Assembly: GCF_049306965.1 (NCBI RefSeq)
Contig: NC_133182.1
Span: 34,313,501 to 34,377,500, forward strand
Source: Danio rerio
Lineage: Eukaryota; Chordata; Actinopteri; Cypriniformes; Danionidae
Length of the DNA: 64,000 bases
Reading direction: 5' to 3'
Within the stretch, counting starts at the first letter, position 1. Each line of letters opens with the position of its first letter. Below are positions 14,701 to 25,187 of the stretch, one piece after another. The notes under the pieces were generated by a model that was not told where the DNA came from, did no database searches, and worked only from the letters and a program-made list of their open reading frames with translations. A program made the translations under genes and the position numbers.

Positions 14701-16217
14701 ATAACTAAACATTATCAGGTTAATTGAAACTCTTAAATCCACAATAAAGTGATAGTTCACCCCCCAAAAAAATTTAATTTACTGTTTCTTTACTTGTTTC
14801 AAACCTTTATGAGTTTTTTGTAATTAAAAAAAAAATTTTTTTTTATTATAGTTTTGGCAGACATACAAAAACAAGGAACAAAAAGACAAACTCATCGTGA
14901 AACAATAATCTGTGCAAAACGTAAAATAAAGCATAAAACAAAGGAAAATGGTGACATACAAGACATATATGACCTACAAAAAGACACAGCAATGGATTTC
15001 AAGAGAGAGAGAAAAAAACTTACAAACCTTCAGAAATTAAACAACACTATTAGTCTTTATGGTGCTTTAGAAAGAAAAAATGCATCTCACGTTTTATCAA
15101 ATTTCGCAGGGTCCCCAGAAGTGGTATATCTAATTCTCTCCAAATGTAAAGTGGAGGTGAGTCCAAGAAGACAGTTAGAAAAAAAGGGGCCTAATATTTT
15201 TCTTTAAAAAAACAAAGGATAACTTTCTTAGCTATGATTGATCATGCCATACTGAACAGGTCACCGATCGTACATTTCGGTTGTGAGTCTTCAGAAAATC
15301 TGACCAGCCAAAAGTTGCTACCATTGGGTCAGGGAGTAAAACACAATCTTAAACCTTAGCAAAGAACTGAAATATTTCTACCCAAAAGCTCTGAATTTGA
15401 ACACAAGACCAAAAAAGAAGTGCTAAGGTACCCTCTGCAGTTTTACACTTGTCGCATGTGGGGGAACCAATGGATAGAGTTTACTAAGCTTTGTCTTAGA
15501 ATAGTGAAGTCTGTGTAATGCTTTGGATTGAATAAGGTTGTGTTTAGAATTTTTAGAACATGAATAAACAGATAAATGTCATTGATCCAAATTAGTCTCA
15601 GAGATTGAAATCCCTAGGTCTTCTTCCCAAGCGACCTTCAAATGAAGAGAAGAAAAATATGTTCTGTTTTAAAAAGCCTTAACAAATAAAGAGTATATTA
15701 TTTGTTGAAAAAAGAAAAGCTAAAAGCCAGTAACCATTTGATACAATACTATTTAAGTTAATGGTTGCAGGTTTCCAGCATTTTTCTTTTTCAGCATATT
15801 AGGATGGTAGTATGAGTCTGCATAATTCTGACATCATTCAAGAGGTAGCTGTGTGAGCTGTAACATATTTACTTTCTTGTAATGATAAAGACTAAGTCTG
15901 ACAAAACTTTCTGAGTCAAAGCTAACAATTCCTAACCTTAGTTCCGTGAAGGTAAATGTCACATATGTTTAGGTTAAACCCTCGTTAGCTAGCTAGCTCT
16001 GTTAGCATACGGATTTATTTACAATAATAAGAGCCCTGTCTTGTCTGATGTTGTTTTGATGTTTGACTGTTGTGATGCTCTTCTTACCGTTCTGACAGTC
16101 AGCCTGACAGAGAGAGCTCCCGCACGGCACCTGCTCCCTCATATAATGTTCCCGGACCACTCGAACCTTCCTACCCTTTGAGCTGTTCAAATGTAATATC
16201 TTCTCAGTTTTAATCAT
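1952..16217 (-). CDS. dis3l: DIS3L, DIS3-like exosome 3'-5' exoribonuclease, complete
   Basis: Seventeen coding exons in transcript order: 16217-16088, 14502-14349, 14195-14067, 13762-13627, 12591-12424, 12344-12266, 12149-11970, 10912-10743, 9914-9753, 9604-9354, 7613-7521, 7425-6901, 5694-5540, 4720-4542, 4452-4307, 2890-2719, 2296-1952. All have AG/GT borders and sum to 3174 nt (1057 codons plus stop), close to human DIS3L. Exons 2-4 hold the PIN-like region ([35 protein letters not shown]). Exons 6-9 hold the cold-shock region ([21 protein letters not shown]). Exons 10-14 hold the RNB nuclease domain, with the acidic [10 protein letters not shown] cluster near residues 472-481 and [19 protein letters not shown]. 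Exons 15-17 hold the S1-like end. The family supplies processive hydrolytic 3'-5' exonuclease activity to the cytoplasmic RNA exosome; its PIN domain is known to lack endonuclease activity. No break was seen. Exon edges were called by eye; the exon 15 donor (gtaata after 4307) is the least canonical. Confidence 0.93.
2399..2682 (+). repeat. tRNA-derived SINE (DANA/V-SINE type), 5'-truncated
   Basis: The fragment carries the middle and 3' part of the common zebrafish SINE: the 'ggcatccgctg' and 'ttggcg...cattccgctgtggcgacccc' blocks, then GAATGAATGAA. The tRNA-like head is missing. It lies in the last dis3l intron, antisense to the gene, ending 37 bp from the donor of exon 2719-2890. Confidence 0.85.
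2974..3210. mobile_element. Palindromic MITE, decayed copy
   Basis: The left arm begins aagagttcagatgcaaaa and includes gctgtctgaaatgttctt. The right arm holds its complement, aagaacatttcagacagcac. A cleaner copy of the same family is at 40860-41069. It lies in a dis3l intron. The right end is eroded. Confidence 0.65.
3386..3684. mobile_element. Angel-like MITE
   Basis: The element starts ttaaagggatagttcaccc and ends with a diverged complement (gtaaatgatgacagaatttt...gaactaatgctttaa). The inner arms ('ttgatatccatagtagg' and 'ggatatcaatgg') pair as a hairpin. This is a very common zebrafish family; the name Angel is from memory. It lies in a dis3l intron. Confidence 0.75.
4820..5296. mobile_element. 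MITE with 'acagttgaagtc' ends, copy 1
   Basis: It starts cagttgaagtcaaaaatatt and ends ggggctaataattcaga. It shares the inner blocks 'gaatgtcactttaagctgtatagaa' (split over the element) and 'ttatttactgtcatcatgac' with copies at 6332, 53462 and 54058. It sits in the dis3l intron between exons 13 and 14. Confidence 0.75.
6332..6824. mobile_element. MITE with 'acagttgaagtc' ends, copy 2, near full length
   Basis: The left end acagttgaagtcagaattat and the right end gagttcaactgta are inverted terminal repeats. Internal blocks match copy 1 in the opposite orientation. It lies in the dis3l intron between exons 12 and 13. Confidence 0.75.
7902..8815 (-). mobile_element. Tc1/mariner-like transposon, IR/DR type, truncated
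   Basis: It begins after a TA at 7900 with cactacttgaaaaaaagtc. A related direct copy, agacaaaagtcttgtcactt, recurs about 200 bp inside (8105), the two-repeat IR/DR layout known from some Tc1 transposons. The minus strand between about 8800 and 8240 decodes as a broken transposase with a recognisable C-terminus ([13 protein letters not shown] and [16 protein letters not shown]). The opposite terminal repeat is missing. It lies in the dis3l intron between exons 10 and 11. Confidence 0.75.
9091..9207 (+). repeat. SINE 5' head fragment
   Basis: tRNA-like head of the zebrafish SINE (cacggtgactcagtggtta, cctcacagcaagaaggtcgc) running to the start of the body, then cut off. It is antisense within a dis3l intron. 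Confidence 0.8.
9996..10320. mobile_element. MITE with 'taacacttta' ends
   Basis: The left end taacactttaaaataatggt and the right end accattattctaaagtgtga are near-perfect inverted repeats. The interior is rich in 'gttaacatt/ttaactaat' words. It sits in the dis3l intron between exons 8 and 9. Confidence 0.7.
11012..11155. mobile_element. MITE with 'acagttgaagtc' ends, internally deleted copy
   Basis: Only the outer parts remain: 'aaatatttcccaaattatgtttaacagagcaag' (a known inner block of this family) near the left and 'ggctaataattctggcttca' plus 'actgta' at the right. Confidence 0.65.
11682..11748. repeat. (TG)n microsatellite
   Basis: About 33 uninterrupted TG units in the dis3l intron between exons 7 and 8. 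Confidence 0.95.
12592..13626. other. dis3l intron 4, no recognised element
   Basis: About 1 kb between exons 5 and 4. It is AT-rich and holds no clear repeat or coding segment that I could identify. Confidence 0.5.
14746..14823. mobile_element. Half of an Angel-like MITE
   Basis: The copy starts 'aaagtgatagttcacccccc' and stops after about 78 bp, where the LINE-like fragment begins. This suggests the LINE 3' end landed inside or beside it. Confidence 0.5.
14826..15800 (-). mobile_element. LINE fragment (L1-like), 3' part of the reverse-transcriptase ORF
   Basis: Read on the minus strand, 15640-15260 decodes as the end of an L1-type ORF2: a '[19 protein letters not shown]' stretch, then a [16 protein letters not shown] zinc-knuckle-like motif typical of fish L1 elements, with at least two stops. 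The A/T-rich block at 14826-14845 is a plausible 3' end. It lies in dis3l intron 1, in the same orientation as the gene, and is clearly a dead copy. The 5' limit is uncertain. Confidence 0.6.
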
Positions 16218-17712
16218 GATCGGATCTTCTATAATCAGCTAAAGTTTAAGATAACATTCAGAAACAACATACAACTTCCTCTATTCTTCTTTACTGTGCT
16301 AAGCAATTTGTTTTGTTTTTAAATAAATCTGCGCCATCTACAGGACTGGAGGACGCATGTACAAATTTCACGAAGCTTTGAAACCAGTTGTCAAACCGGT
16401 GATTCTGGTTGGAAAGAAGACTGTCTATCAAACAAACAGAAGAAGGCTTTAATAGGAATAAAATATCACACGCACACTTTTGTTGTATTAAATTATTTGA
16501 AGAAAAATTTCATATTTAATGGTATCAGATGTCAACATATCATACATGTCCAATAAAACTTTTACAACTGGTTTGTAAACGATGGTTGTAGGTATATTTT
16601 AGGGTATAGTTCACTTAAAAATAAAACTTCTGTCCGGTGTTCAACCTCCACTTGTTATTTTAATAATGTTTTAAAGCAGTAGCCATATTTTTTAAATATC
16701 TTTTACTTTTGAACTCACAAACGTTTGGAACCACTTGAGCATACAGTAGGCCTTAAACTGAATTCCTGGAGGGCCGCTGCTCAGCACAGTTTTGCTCCAA
16801 CAAAGCTGATCCAACTAATCAAGGTGTTTAAAACCATGGACTAGTAAGCAGGTGTGAGTTGAGGTGGAGCAAAACTATGCAGAGCTGGAATGGAGTTTGA
16901 GACCATTGCACTTGAGGGTGAGTAAGTGGTGATGAGTGTGGTGTTTACACTGTTTTTTTACACCACTCTGTCCAGTATAAACATAGGCAGCATCAGCATG
17001 TGGTATATTATTAAAATTTTTACTGTTTCAATATTTCCTTTCACCAATAACATCAATCTTCCAATATTTTAAATAACACACTTTTTTACAGAGACAAATC
17101 TAGTTTTAACATGCTATTATTTATAATAATCTGAGAACATGTTGTGTTAATTCTCTATTTAGTTTTTAACATCAAGGTCTTGTAAACTAAAAACATCTTC
17201 AAATATTATAGGCTCAGAAGAGAGGTATTATGTCAGAAAACTCAACATGTCAAATAGCCAATTGATCTTCCACCACTTTACTGACATTTTCTTCTAGAGT
17301 AAAACATTGGTGTGTAGAGGAGTTGCTGATTATTTCACATAATGCTGCTTATTTCACACTATCTTGCATACTGACATTTACAAACTTTGATAGAAACATT
17401 CAAAATTTCACATGAAACAATAATTATTCACGTAATAAGCAGGAAAAAAGAAATAAAGTCCAAAACTTTGCGATTTCAACAAATCTACCAAGTACTCAGA
17501 AATTTAAGTTCTTAAAGTCTATATAGCATCCAAAGAAGAGGCACTACTTATAGTTAAAAACTTGTGTTGATTTTTCAGATATATAAAATTGCCTTGTGAT
17601 TGATTTGGCAAATCACTTTAAAATGACAATCACTTCTTAATTACATCCTTTCTGTCTTCACATGGGTTCAGCATTAAATAAAGTGTCTTTGGCATCACAG
17701 ACGAGGATGTTC
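16218..17712. other. dis3l-muc15 intergenic region
   Basis: This region holds the dis3l promoter (no TATA seen; a GGAAGT-type ETS word on minus near 16271), MITE remnants at 16606-16928 and the muc15 3'UTR toward 17.7 kb. The rest shows nothing I recognise. It is also where the two synteny blocks meet. Confidence 0.5.
16606..16928. mobile_element. Degenerate Angel-like MITE split by a palindromic MITE
   Basis: 'agggtatagttcactt' at the left and 'cttgagggtgagtaagtg' at the right look like the two ends of one Angel-like copy. Between them, 16746-16906, sits a second palindromic element: 'aattcctggagggccgctgctc' type sequence at one end pairs with 'cagagctggaatggagttt' at the other. Confidence 0.45.
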
Positions 17713-20700
17713 TCATTTTGAACGTCCCTGTGGAAAGTTGGTCATCTGGATGTTGTCCGCTTGTAGTCCTGGATTGTAGTATCCAAATCCATCATACTTC
17801 AGGTCTAGTGGCTCACTGTTATCCAGTCGGAGAACTTTGAAAAGATGAGACAAACAATAAGAATATAAGGCATTACAGCGGGGAGAAATCTCTATTACAT
17901 GTTTAAAGAATGTTCAAATATTATGTTCAAAGTGAACCAAAGGAGACCAGGATTGTGTATTACCTGGATCAGGTGACGTCTCTTCCACCAGTTTGCTGTG
18001 TGAGAAGTCTCTTCTGTTCCTGCGATTCAGGAAGATAAAAGCTCCCAAAGCAATGATTCCCACTATGACGCCAAGGATAAGGACAACAGCCCATGCCTGA
18101 CCATTCTTGTTTTTGGCAACTTCCGTAACTGTATCTGAGGACGAACCTGTAAAGACAAATGTCAAACAAATAAACAAACTTCTTTATTCAAAGATGGCCC
18201 TCAGTAAAAAACAAGACCTGACTTTAAACAATCTTCTGGAACTTAATGTTAAGTATAAATAAACGATTACCCCATTTAGCAGTTTGTTAGCATGTTGCTG
18301 TAGCTTGAATGTTTTAATTCATAAAAATAATTATCGGGCAGCACGGGGGCTCAGTGTTTAGCACTGTTGCCTCACAGCAAGAAGGTTGTTTCAAGTCCTG
18401 GCTGGGCCAGTTGGCATTTCTGTGTGAAGATTGCATGTTTTCACCATGTTGGTGTGGGTTTCTTCCCACCCTAAATAAGCCGTAGTGTATGATTGTGTGA
18501 ATGCGAGAGTGTATGTGTTTTTCAGTACTGGGTTGCAGCTGGAAGGGCATCCGCTGTGTAAAACATATGCTGGATAAGTTGGCGGTTCATTCCATTGTAT
18601 TTACCCCTGATGAATAAAGGGACTAGCTGAAGGAAAATGAATGAATACAATTAATTAGCATGTTGGCATTTAACATGGGATGTTTTAAACTAGCTTTAAG
18701 GGCTAATGTTTTAACACAAAGCTAACATGAATTAGCATGTTGCTAGCATGTTTCTAGCATATGTTAGCACTGGGAAATACACTAGGGGAATACATTTTAG
18801 AGTAATATTATATAATAATACTATTTATAAATGATTTGTGACCACTTGAGGATGAGTACATGGTGAAATTATTCCTTTAACATGCTGCTAATATGAATAC
18901 ACATGAAGCTAACACTTTAGCATGTTGAAACACATGGCCAACACATTTTATTTTTCGCAAATATATTTAAAAAAATGTTTTAACAAAGGAAAAATCATTT
19001 TCCAGCAATTTATTGTTGTACTTGAAGAGATAATTCACCCATCAATGTAAACTATTAAATTATTATAATTTACTATTACTACTACTACTATTATTATTAT
19101 TATTATTATTATTGTTATTATTATTATTTCTTCTATAGAACAAAAAGAAGATATTTTGAAGAATGTTGGAAACTTGTAGCTTTTGTCGGCCATAGTAGAA
19201 ATACATTACTATGGATGTCAATGGCTACAGGTTACCAACATTTTTCAAAGTATCTCAAAAAACTCAACTTAAACTCAGATTTGTAAAAATTAAAAAAAAA
19301 TGTAAAAATCTAATTGTGACTATGTAAATATCCCCTGCTCTGCTCAGTCCAGGACCGTTTGAACACAGAATTATTAGAGCTGTATTCAGGAAAAAGATGA
19401 TGGAATTTGTTCTCCAGCAGTGTCAGGTGTTCTGGGCCACATGTGACCTGGAAAGGAGCCCCTCCCTGTAACTGTGGGGTGAACACCACTATTGTATGGG
19501 AAGGTGAGGTGTTGGTAACTAGACACCCTGGCCCAGAGCAGACGACAAACAAAGACCGAAACCCAACCCAACATAGAGGAACACCGGCAGATATGGCTTT
19601 TATGACTGAACCGAGAAGCTGAGAATGAGGGTTAGCTTGAGGGATGAAATGAAAAGATTTGTGATCCTGTCAACTATGGAAACGGGGAGTCAAATACTGC
19701 ATATGAAAGGTCAAAACACTATCAGTGTCCCAGATTTAGATAGTGTCTTTTGTGTTTTAAAGTTAGGTACATAGGCAAAGCTGAATTTTCATGAGCTGTT
19801 ACACAGGGAATTTGTTCGTTATTCCATTGTTCATTGTAACACGGTCCTTCGGAAATCATTGTTTTGTTGCTTTGGTGCTCAAGTAATGACTCTTATCATT
19901 ACACTGTAAAACCCAATAAGTTAAGGTAACTCAAAACATTTGAGTAAACCAATTGCAACGAACCATTACAGTTCAAAACCTAATCCTATTGAGTACTTTG
20001 AACTTAGACCATTTGAGTAAACGAAGCAATCTGAGCACAGTAAAACCCAATAAATGAAGAGAACTCAAACCAACTGAGTACTGTAAAACCTAATAAGTTA
20101 AAGCAACCTAAACTATTTGATGAAACTGATTGCTACAAACAATTTTAGGTAATAAAAAAAACTAATCTATGAGTACTGTAAACTTAGTCCATTTAAGTTG
20201 AAGTAATGATGTATTTAATGAACTCATTACCTTTAACACTGAGTTCAAAACTCTTTTCAAGTGAGTAGAGTTAACTTTCTGTCAATTTTGAGTTAACTAC
20301 ACTCATTTTATGTGATAAAGTTGACTGTTGGGTTTTACAGTGTACCGATGTTAAAAACAGTGGTGCTGCTAATATATCTTTGATGAACAGGATGAAGAGA
20401 AAGAAACTACATATTTAATTAATAGAAAGTTTGAAATGACACCATTGCTTAGAATAAATATTTTGTATTACTCGTAATGGCATTGCTTCTGACTTACTTA
20501 ATGTATTCTTCATCTAAAAAAGTACTCAAAAAACTAATTGTAAATAAAATAAAAACATAATGACTGATGATAATGAAAATAGTGAATATGAATGATCATA
20601 ACATTAAAATAATGATATTTTTGAACTCTAGTGTGCTTATTTACCTTATTTGTCATGTAATAGCAGGGTGTACGATAAATTTGTAAATGTAACATCTCTG

Positions 20701-21967
20701 GTCTCCAGAGTCATTTGCTACTAGGTATTTTCTGCTATACAAAACAGCTCATTACGCTTCTTGATAATGCAAATTGGCTTTTCTTACCATATTACTTTTA
20801 TATATTGTCTTAAAGGGGTAGTTCACCCCAAAATGAAAAAGAAATGCTCACTATTTACTCACCCTTTGTTTCAAAACTATTTCTTTCTTCTGTTAAACAC
20901 AAAAGAATATATTTTGAAGAAAGGTCGTCAATGGTTGTTTCCAGCTTTCTTCAAATGATCTTCTTTTGTGTTTAACAGAAGAAAAAATCTCAAACAGGTT
21001 TTGAACAAGTGGAACGTCAGGAAATGATGGCAGAGTTTAACTGTTCACTGTGATGTGTTATTCTTCTATTTATTTCCTTATACTGACTAATGAATCTGAT
21101 GTCTCACACATTCACAAGGGATTACTTTCTTGTTGAATCATAATATCACATGACAAAACTCTTCAGCCACTGAATTGGCATACATGATTAATTCTTCAGC
21201 AATTTTGATATGTGAGTCTTACCTCCTTCAGAACTCTCTCTGGTGTCAATAGTCAGGTTTGCTTCAAGATCCTTACTGTCCAGAACGGGTGTTGTGGCGT
21301 TCTCAGAGATATCAGTTGGTGCTTCAGTTGGTGCTGCAGTTGGACCTTCTGTAGTTTTGTTCTGGATGCTGACCTCTTCTGTTGTGGTGGCTGGACTCTT
21401 AGTAGTGCTGTTAGTGGTCAAATTTCCAGAACCCGATTCCTCGAAGTTGCTCTCAGTGGTGGTATTCTCAGGTTTTGGAGTGATAGTTGTGCTATTTGGA
21501 GCAGATGTATTTGCGTTGAGCGTTTCATTGGATTCTGCTGTTGTTTTTGACATCACAGTGCTTGAGTTAAATGTGATCAAAGGAGGCGGGGGTGTAAAAA
21601 ACAGATCTTCAGAACTGCCTTCCTCTGTCTCGTTACTAGACTGTTCCAGGTTCTGATCCATTGGTTGGATCCAACTGGAATTCTCCGGGGATTCCCCTCC
21701 GCTTAAAAATGGGTCAAGTCGTTGGTTTTCATTTTCTGAACTGCTTGGGTCGGGTTGTGTGTCTTCAGTGCTTACTGTGTCTTCCATACTTTCTCCCATT
21801 GGTTGATCAGTGGTTTCCAGACTAGATGGCTGTGTTTCATTGCCTTCAATTGCCTCATTGCTTCTTTCCCATTCATCAGGTATATTAGCACTGGACACTT
21901 GCTGGAAAGATTGAAGTATCAGGAGGAGTGAAAGTGTGATGGCCAGTAGTGATTTCATACTTGCTTC
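17713..21967 (-). CDS. muc15: Mucin-15 (MUC15), membrane mucin
   Basis: Coding exons in order: 21967-21223 (ATG 21958-21956), 18146-17964 and 17834-17713 (stop TGA). They give 346 aa, against about 334 in human. Residues 1-23 form a signal peptide (MKSLLAITLSLLLILQ...). The ectodomain to about residue 260 is Ser/Thr/Glu/Pro-rich with 13 N-X-S/T sequons. One membrane helix covers residues 263-285 (WAVVLILGVIVGIIALGAF). The cytoplasmic tail begins NRRNRRDFSHSKL and holds VLRLDNSEPLD and GYYNPGL, matching the conserved human MUC15 tail (FSHRRL, PVLRLDN, YYNPTL). The tail match is the decisive evidence; the ectodomain is not alignable by eye. MUC15 is a heavily glycosylated epithelial surface mucin. 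In human it is nested in an ANO3 intron; no ano3 exon was seen here. Confidence 0.9.
18265..18960. repeat. Degenerate 'gctaacatg/tagcatgtt' repeat region
   Basis: Short words such as tagcatgttg, gctaacatg and gttagcat recur irregularly over about 700 bp, broken by the SINE at 18335-18647. It lies in the muc15 intron. Limits are approximate. Confidence 0.45.
18335..18647 (+). repeat. tRNA-derived SINE, near full length
   Basis: Head gcagcacgggggctcagtg, B-box region diverged, body 'gcagctggaagggcatccgc', tail 'gaatgaat'. It is inserted into the 'tagcatgtt' repeat region, antisense to muc15. Confidence 0.85.
19023..19262. mobile_element. Angel-like MITE with internal (TTA)n
   Basis: It starts 'agataattcaccc', contains 'gaagatattttgaagaatgttggaaac' type sequence and the 'ccatagtag...ctatggatgtcaatgg' hairpin, and has a (TTA)n microsatellite at 19068-19128. 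The right end is eroded. Confidence 0.65.
19901..20343. mobile_element. MITE with 'acactgtaaaacccaa' ends
   Basis: The 16-bp inverted ends acactgtaaaacccaa and ttgggttttacagtgt are perfect. The interior repeats the motif 'actgtaaaacc(c/t)aataa' at about 20037 and 20083, so short tandem duplications of the end sequence are visible. Confidence 0.75.
20811..21050. mobile_element. Angel-like MITE
   Basis: It begins 'cttaaaggggtagttcaccc', with arms 'ttcttctgttaaacacaaaag' and its complement 'cttttgtgtttaacagaag' (each split by mismatches), and ends 'gtttaactgttcac'. It lies in muc15's first coding intron, 170 bp from the exon. Confidence 0.75.
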
Positions 21968-22779
21968 CTGCCAAAAAAAAATAAATAAATACTTTGCATG
22001 TTGTCACTGTGCATATCTGTTTTAAATGTGACAATTTCAAAACAGGGTTTGTGCAGATATAAATAAGTTTCTTTTCAAGCATTAATTTGCTCTTCCAAAA
22101 CTTAAGAATAGGGTATATGCAGAAGGACTTTTAATTTTGTAGTAACCTGGGTCAATTGTTTCAGGTGAACTGCATGAAGTTGCAGAATTTAATGTTTGTT
22201 TTCTTTAAAAAATGTATGATCTCCACATCCTGATTGTTAGACGATAGATAGTTGGTCTCAGATTGTACAAGAAACACTTCATTAAATAACATTTTCCCGC
22301 GCCATGTCTTTAAAAAATAAACAGTTATTTTGCACCAGTATTTTCAATGGAGTTTCTGCGCTAGCCTGCTGATCCTGATGGATGCGTGCATGTAAAAGGC
22401 TTTTCGTTTCATTTTACGCTTAAACAAATGAATGCTGAAGTTTATTTCATGGATTGTATTTTAATTACATTAAAACATTGATGCTGTAAAAGGAACCATA
22501 TAAAATAGAAAAAAGTCACATTAAACATTCACCGGTAGTTTATCGGCATGGGAAGAAACACTAGTTGTGCATATACCCTATAACAGAAATTCAGCGTGAA
22601 ATCAAATAAATATTTATAATGTTTATTTTGTTAGCGCATATTGTTAATATTTAGCTGAACAATTTCTAAACAGATCCAAGAACTGTGAAGTAATGATGCC
22701 AACCATCCGAGAACTTCAAGGATAACACGCATTTAATACACAGACACATTGTTAAACGTGTTATACATATAGACCTCAC

Positions 22780-22835
22780 CTTTTTGGAAGGACACACAGT
22801 ACACTGTATAACTGCAGATTAACTATGTTTATATA
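22780..22835 (-). promoter_or_regulatory. Candidate TATA promoter and short alternative first exon of muc15
   Basis: On the minus strand a strong TATATAAAC box (22835-22827) is followed about 30 nt later by a short stretch ending ccttccaaaaag|gtgagg, a good splice donor at 22780/22779. Its intron would run to the acceptor before 21967 (ggcag|gaagcaagt), just 9 nt upstream of the muc15 ATG. The spacing fits a TATA-driven noncoding exon; an internal exon is the other reading. Confidence 0.4.
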
Positions 22836-22879
22836 CTGCCCACCCTTTACCCAACTCATTTTCTGGTTTTGTCTGTAAT

Positions 22880-22975
22880 GTAATGATGTGCACCTTTTGT
22901 GAAGCTGCTTTGGAATGCTAATTATTTTAAAAAGCGCTATATAAGTGTAGCGAGTGAGGCGGGGTAGAGAGCTGT
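22880..22975 (+). repeat. LINE/SINE 3'-tail remnant
   Basis: 'gtgaagctgctttggaatg' and 'aaaagcgctatataagtg' resemble the 3' tail shared by fish L2-clade LINEs and partner SINEs. Confidence 0.4.
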
Positions 22976-22984
22976 GAGAGTGGT

Positions 22985-24858
22985 ATTAGGCCAGTGGTGT
23001 AATAACTACTGTCATCTGTGTGCGTCACCTGTCTCAAGTCCCATATAGAGGAGATCTGGAAATTTAAAAATAGGATCGACTGTAGTGGAAGAGGAGAGAG
23101 CACCAGAATTCAATTGAAGTGAACAACTAATCCATACAAGTTAATTCAGTAAAAGTCTGACCATTTGCTTCAGTGTTTGGAGTGGCAGTCCTTCAATGCT
23201 GATGTCAGTTTGACAGCTTCAGCCACAATATTCTTAACCATGACTTGAGGAATGACACGCAAAAGAAAAGCCCCTCCTCTATTCAATATTCAATTTCAGT
23301 ATCAGTATTTATATTCTAAAGTACTGGAATAAAGGTCTCAGCAACTTCCAGCTCATGTGGACTTTAAATTCATAAAGTAATGTCATTAGGTGTTGCATGC
23401 ATTGAATATTTTCCTTAGTATTTGTACAGGTAAACATTATTAATGATATATATTACCTAATTAAAGCCAGAACCCTGCACTTATTTGATCTCATTTGAAT
23501 ATATAATATATTTTATTATATTTGTTTTGTTGACTACCATGTTTATCTCTATTGATTTTATAGATTTGGAAATTTATTGTCATTCCTCTCAATAGGTTTA
23601 TAAGTACAGAGTTATCCAATATTTGTTTAATTCTAGTTTGATCTTGGTCATAACTTAAAATATTCATATGGTGTTTCTTCATGGTGTATTTATCATATTT
23701 TTTCTGTTTGTTTATTAAAGCATGTGGATGAAAACTACCTCCCTGTATAAAAGTAACAGTATATTTAATTTACCACTGCACTATTAAAGCTCGAATCAAT
23801 CAAAAGATGAAAGATTTTAAAAAATCAATCAACATTTGAGTGAAGCAAAATCCTAAGATGCCTCTCATCTACGCAATGAAAGTGCTCTTCAGTCTATTTC
23901 TCAGAAACTTCATTTTAGCAGTCCTTTGTTCAGTCCTTTTCACTGAAGTGTATCTAAGCCCTCTTGATGCAAGTGTAACATACACCATTCAACCATGTTA
24001 CTGCATTGCAGTAACATGAGGTGAGCAACAATATTCTCAATTGTTTGTATAGAATACTTCATACACACCCAAACTAAATTTAGATACATATTTTAAGTGC
24101 CTTTTTTCCAAATCAAACCAGAACAAAGTGACTTCCTCTCAAATACTTCTAGAAATACTGTAAATACTTTTAATGAAACGTAGATATGGCATGTAACGAA
24201 AATTAAAAAATGAATTGATATTTGCTTTTTAGTATTATTTTGATGTGCTTTTGGTTGGACACACCTTTACTTCAGGTGACCAACTGAATGAATATTTTCA
24301 TCACAACGTCACTTATCAGCTATTCCTGTTTGGCAAGTTTATCTGCTACTATTTATTGACAACAAAACATCAAAACGACTGCGATTATACAGTATCATTG
24401 TTATTTAAATGAAAGTATTTGAGGGAGTAGATAAAATCAGGGACATTTTATGCTGCATACAGATGTTGATTATTTGTAAACATACTGTTTTCTTTTTAAA
24501 ATATTTATCGAATGTAATTTTTATTTCCTATTTCATCATTTAAAAGTATCTTTTTTTATACATTTAAAAATATAGTTTATGTTTACCAGAATGATTTTGA
24601 ATCATTATAAGTCACAGTGAAATGATGTCTGTTTTATTAAGATATACATGTGGATTAAATTAGAAATGTGGGTTGAATACAAAAAAATGCCATTAGACAC
24701 TCTTTAAAACATCCTGGAGGAAAATATTCTATTAATGATCTGAGAATGTGCCAGAGCAGGTTTCTTAGTAATGCATAAGTGACACGTCTTTTCTAAAAGT
24801 TTGTGACAAAATCAACAAACAGCAACTCCACGTACTGAGATGAGAAGTGTCGTGTTAG
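22985..24858. other. muc15 5' intron or upstream sequence, no recognised element
   Basis: About 1.9 kb of AT-rich DNA with no clear repeat, RNA gene or coding exon. Confidence 0.45.
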
Positions 24859-24859
24859 G

Positions 24860-25187
24860 TTAAAGAGATAATTCACCTTTCAAAAATAAAAATAATAAAA
24901 TTTAAAAAATACCATCACAATAAACTGGTTAAAAGTGATAAAAGTTCTGATAAAAGTTCTATTTTTAGAACTAGTTCCAGTTTCTATTTGTTGAACACAC
25001 AAGATATTTTGAATAAAGACTGACATCCATACTATAGGGGAAAATTACTATAGATGCCAATGGCTAAAGGTTTCCAACATTCTGGAAATATCTTCTTTTG
25101 AGTTTAATGAACGAGAGAAACTCAAACAGACAGAAGTTGAGTAAATGATGACAGAATTTTCAGTTTTGATTAAAGTATCTCTTTAAA
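24860..25187. mobile_element. Angel-like MITE
   Basis: The left end ttaaagagataattcacc and the right end 'aagtatctctttaa' are inverted; the arms 'gttctatttttagaactag' and the 'gacatccatactatag...ctatagatgccaatgg' hairpin are visible. Confidence 0.7.

Noticed and set aside
14854-15207. A 117-codon Lys-rich open frame on the plus strand
   Set aside because: It is antisense to the LINE-like fragment and AT-rich; there is no homology to a known protein.
21243-21656. A Val/Ser-rich open frame opposite muc15
   Set aside because: It is the complement of the repetitive muc15 ectodomain codons.
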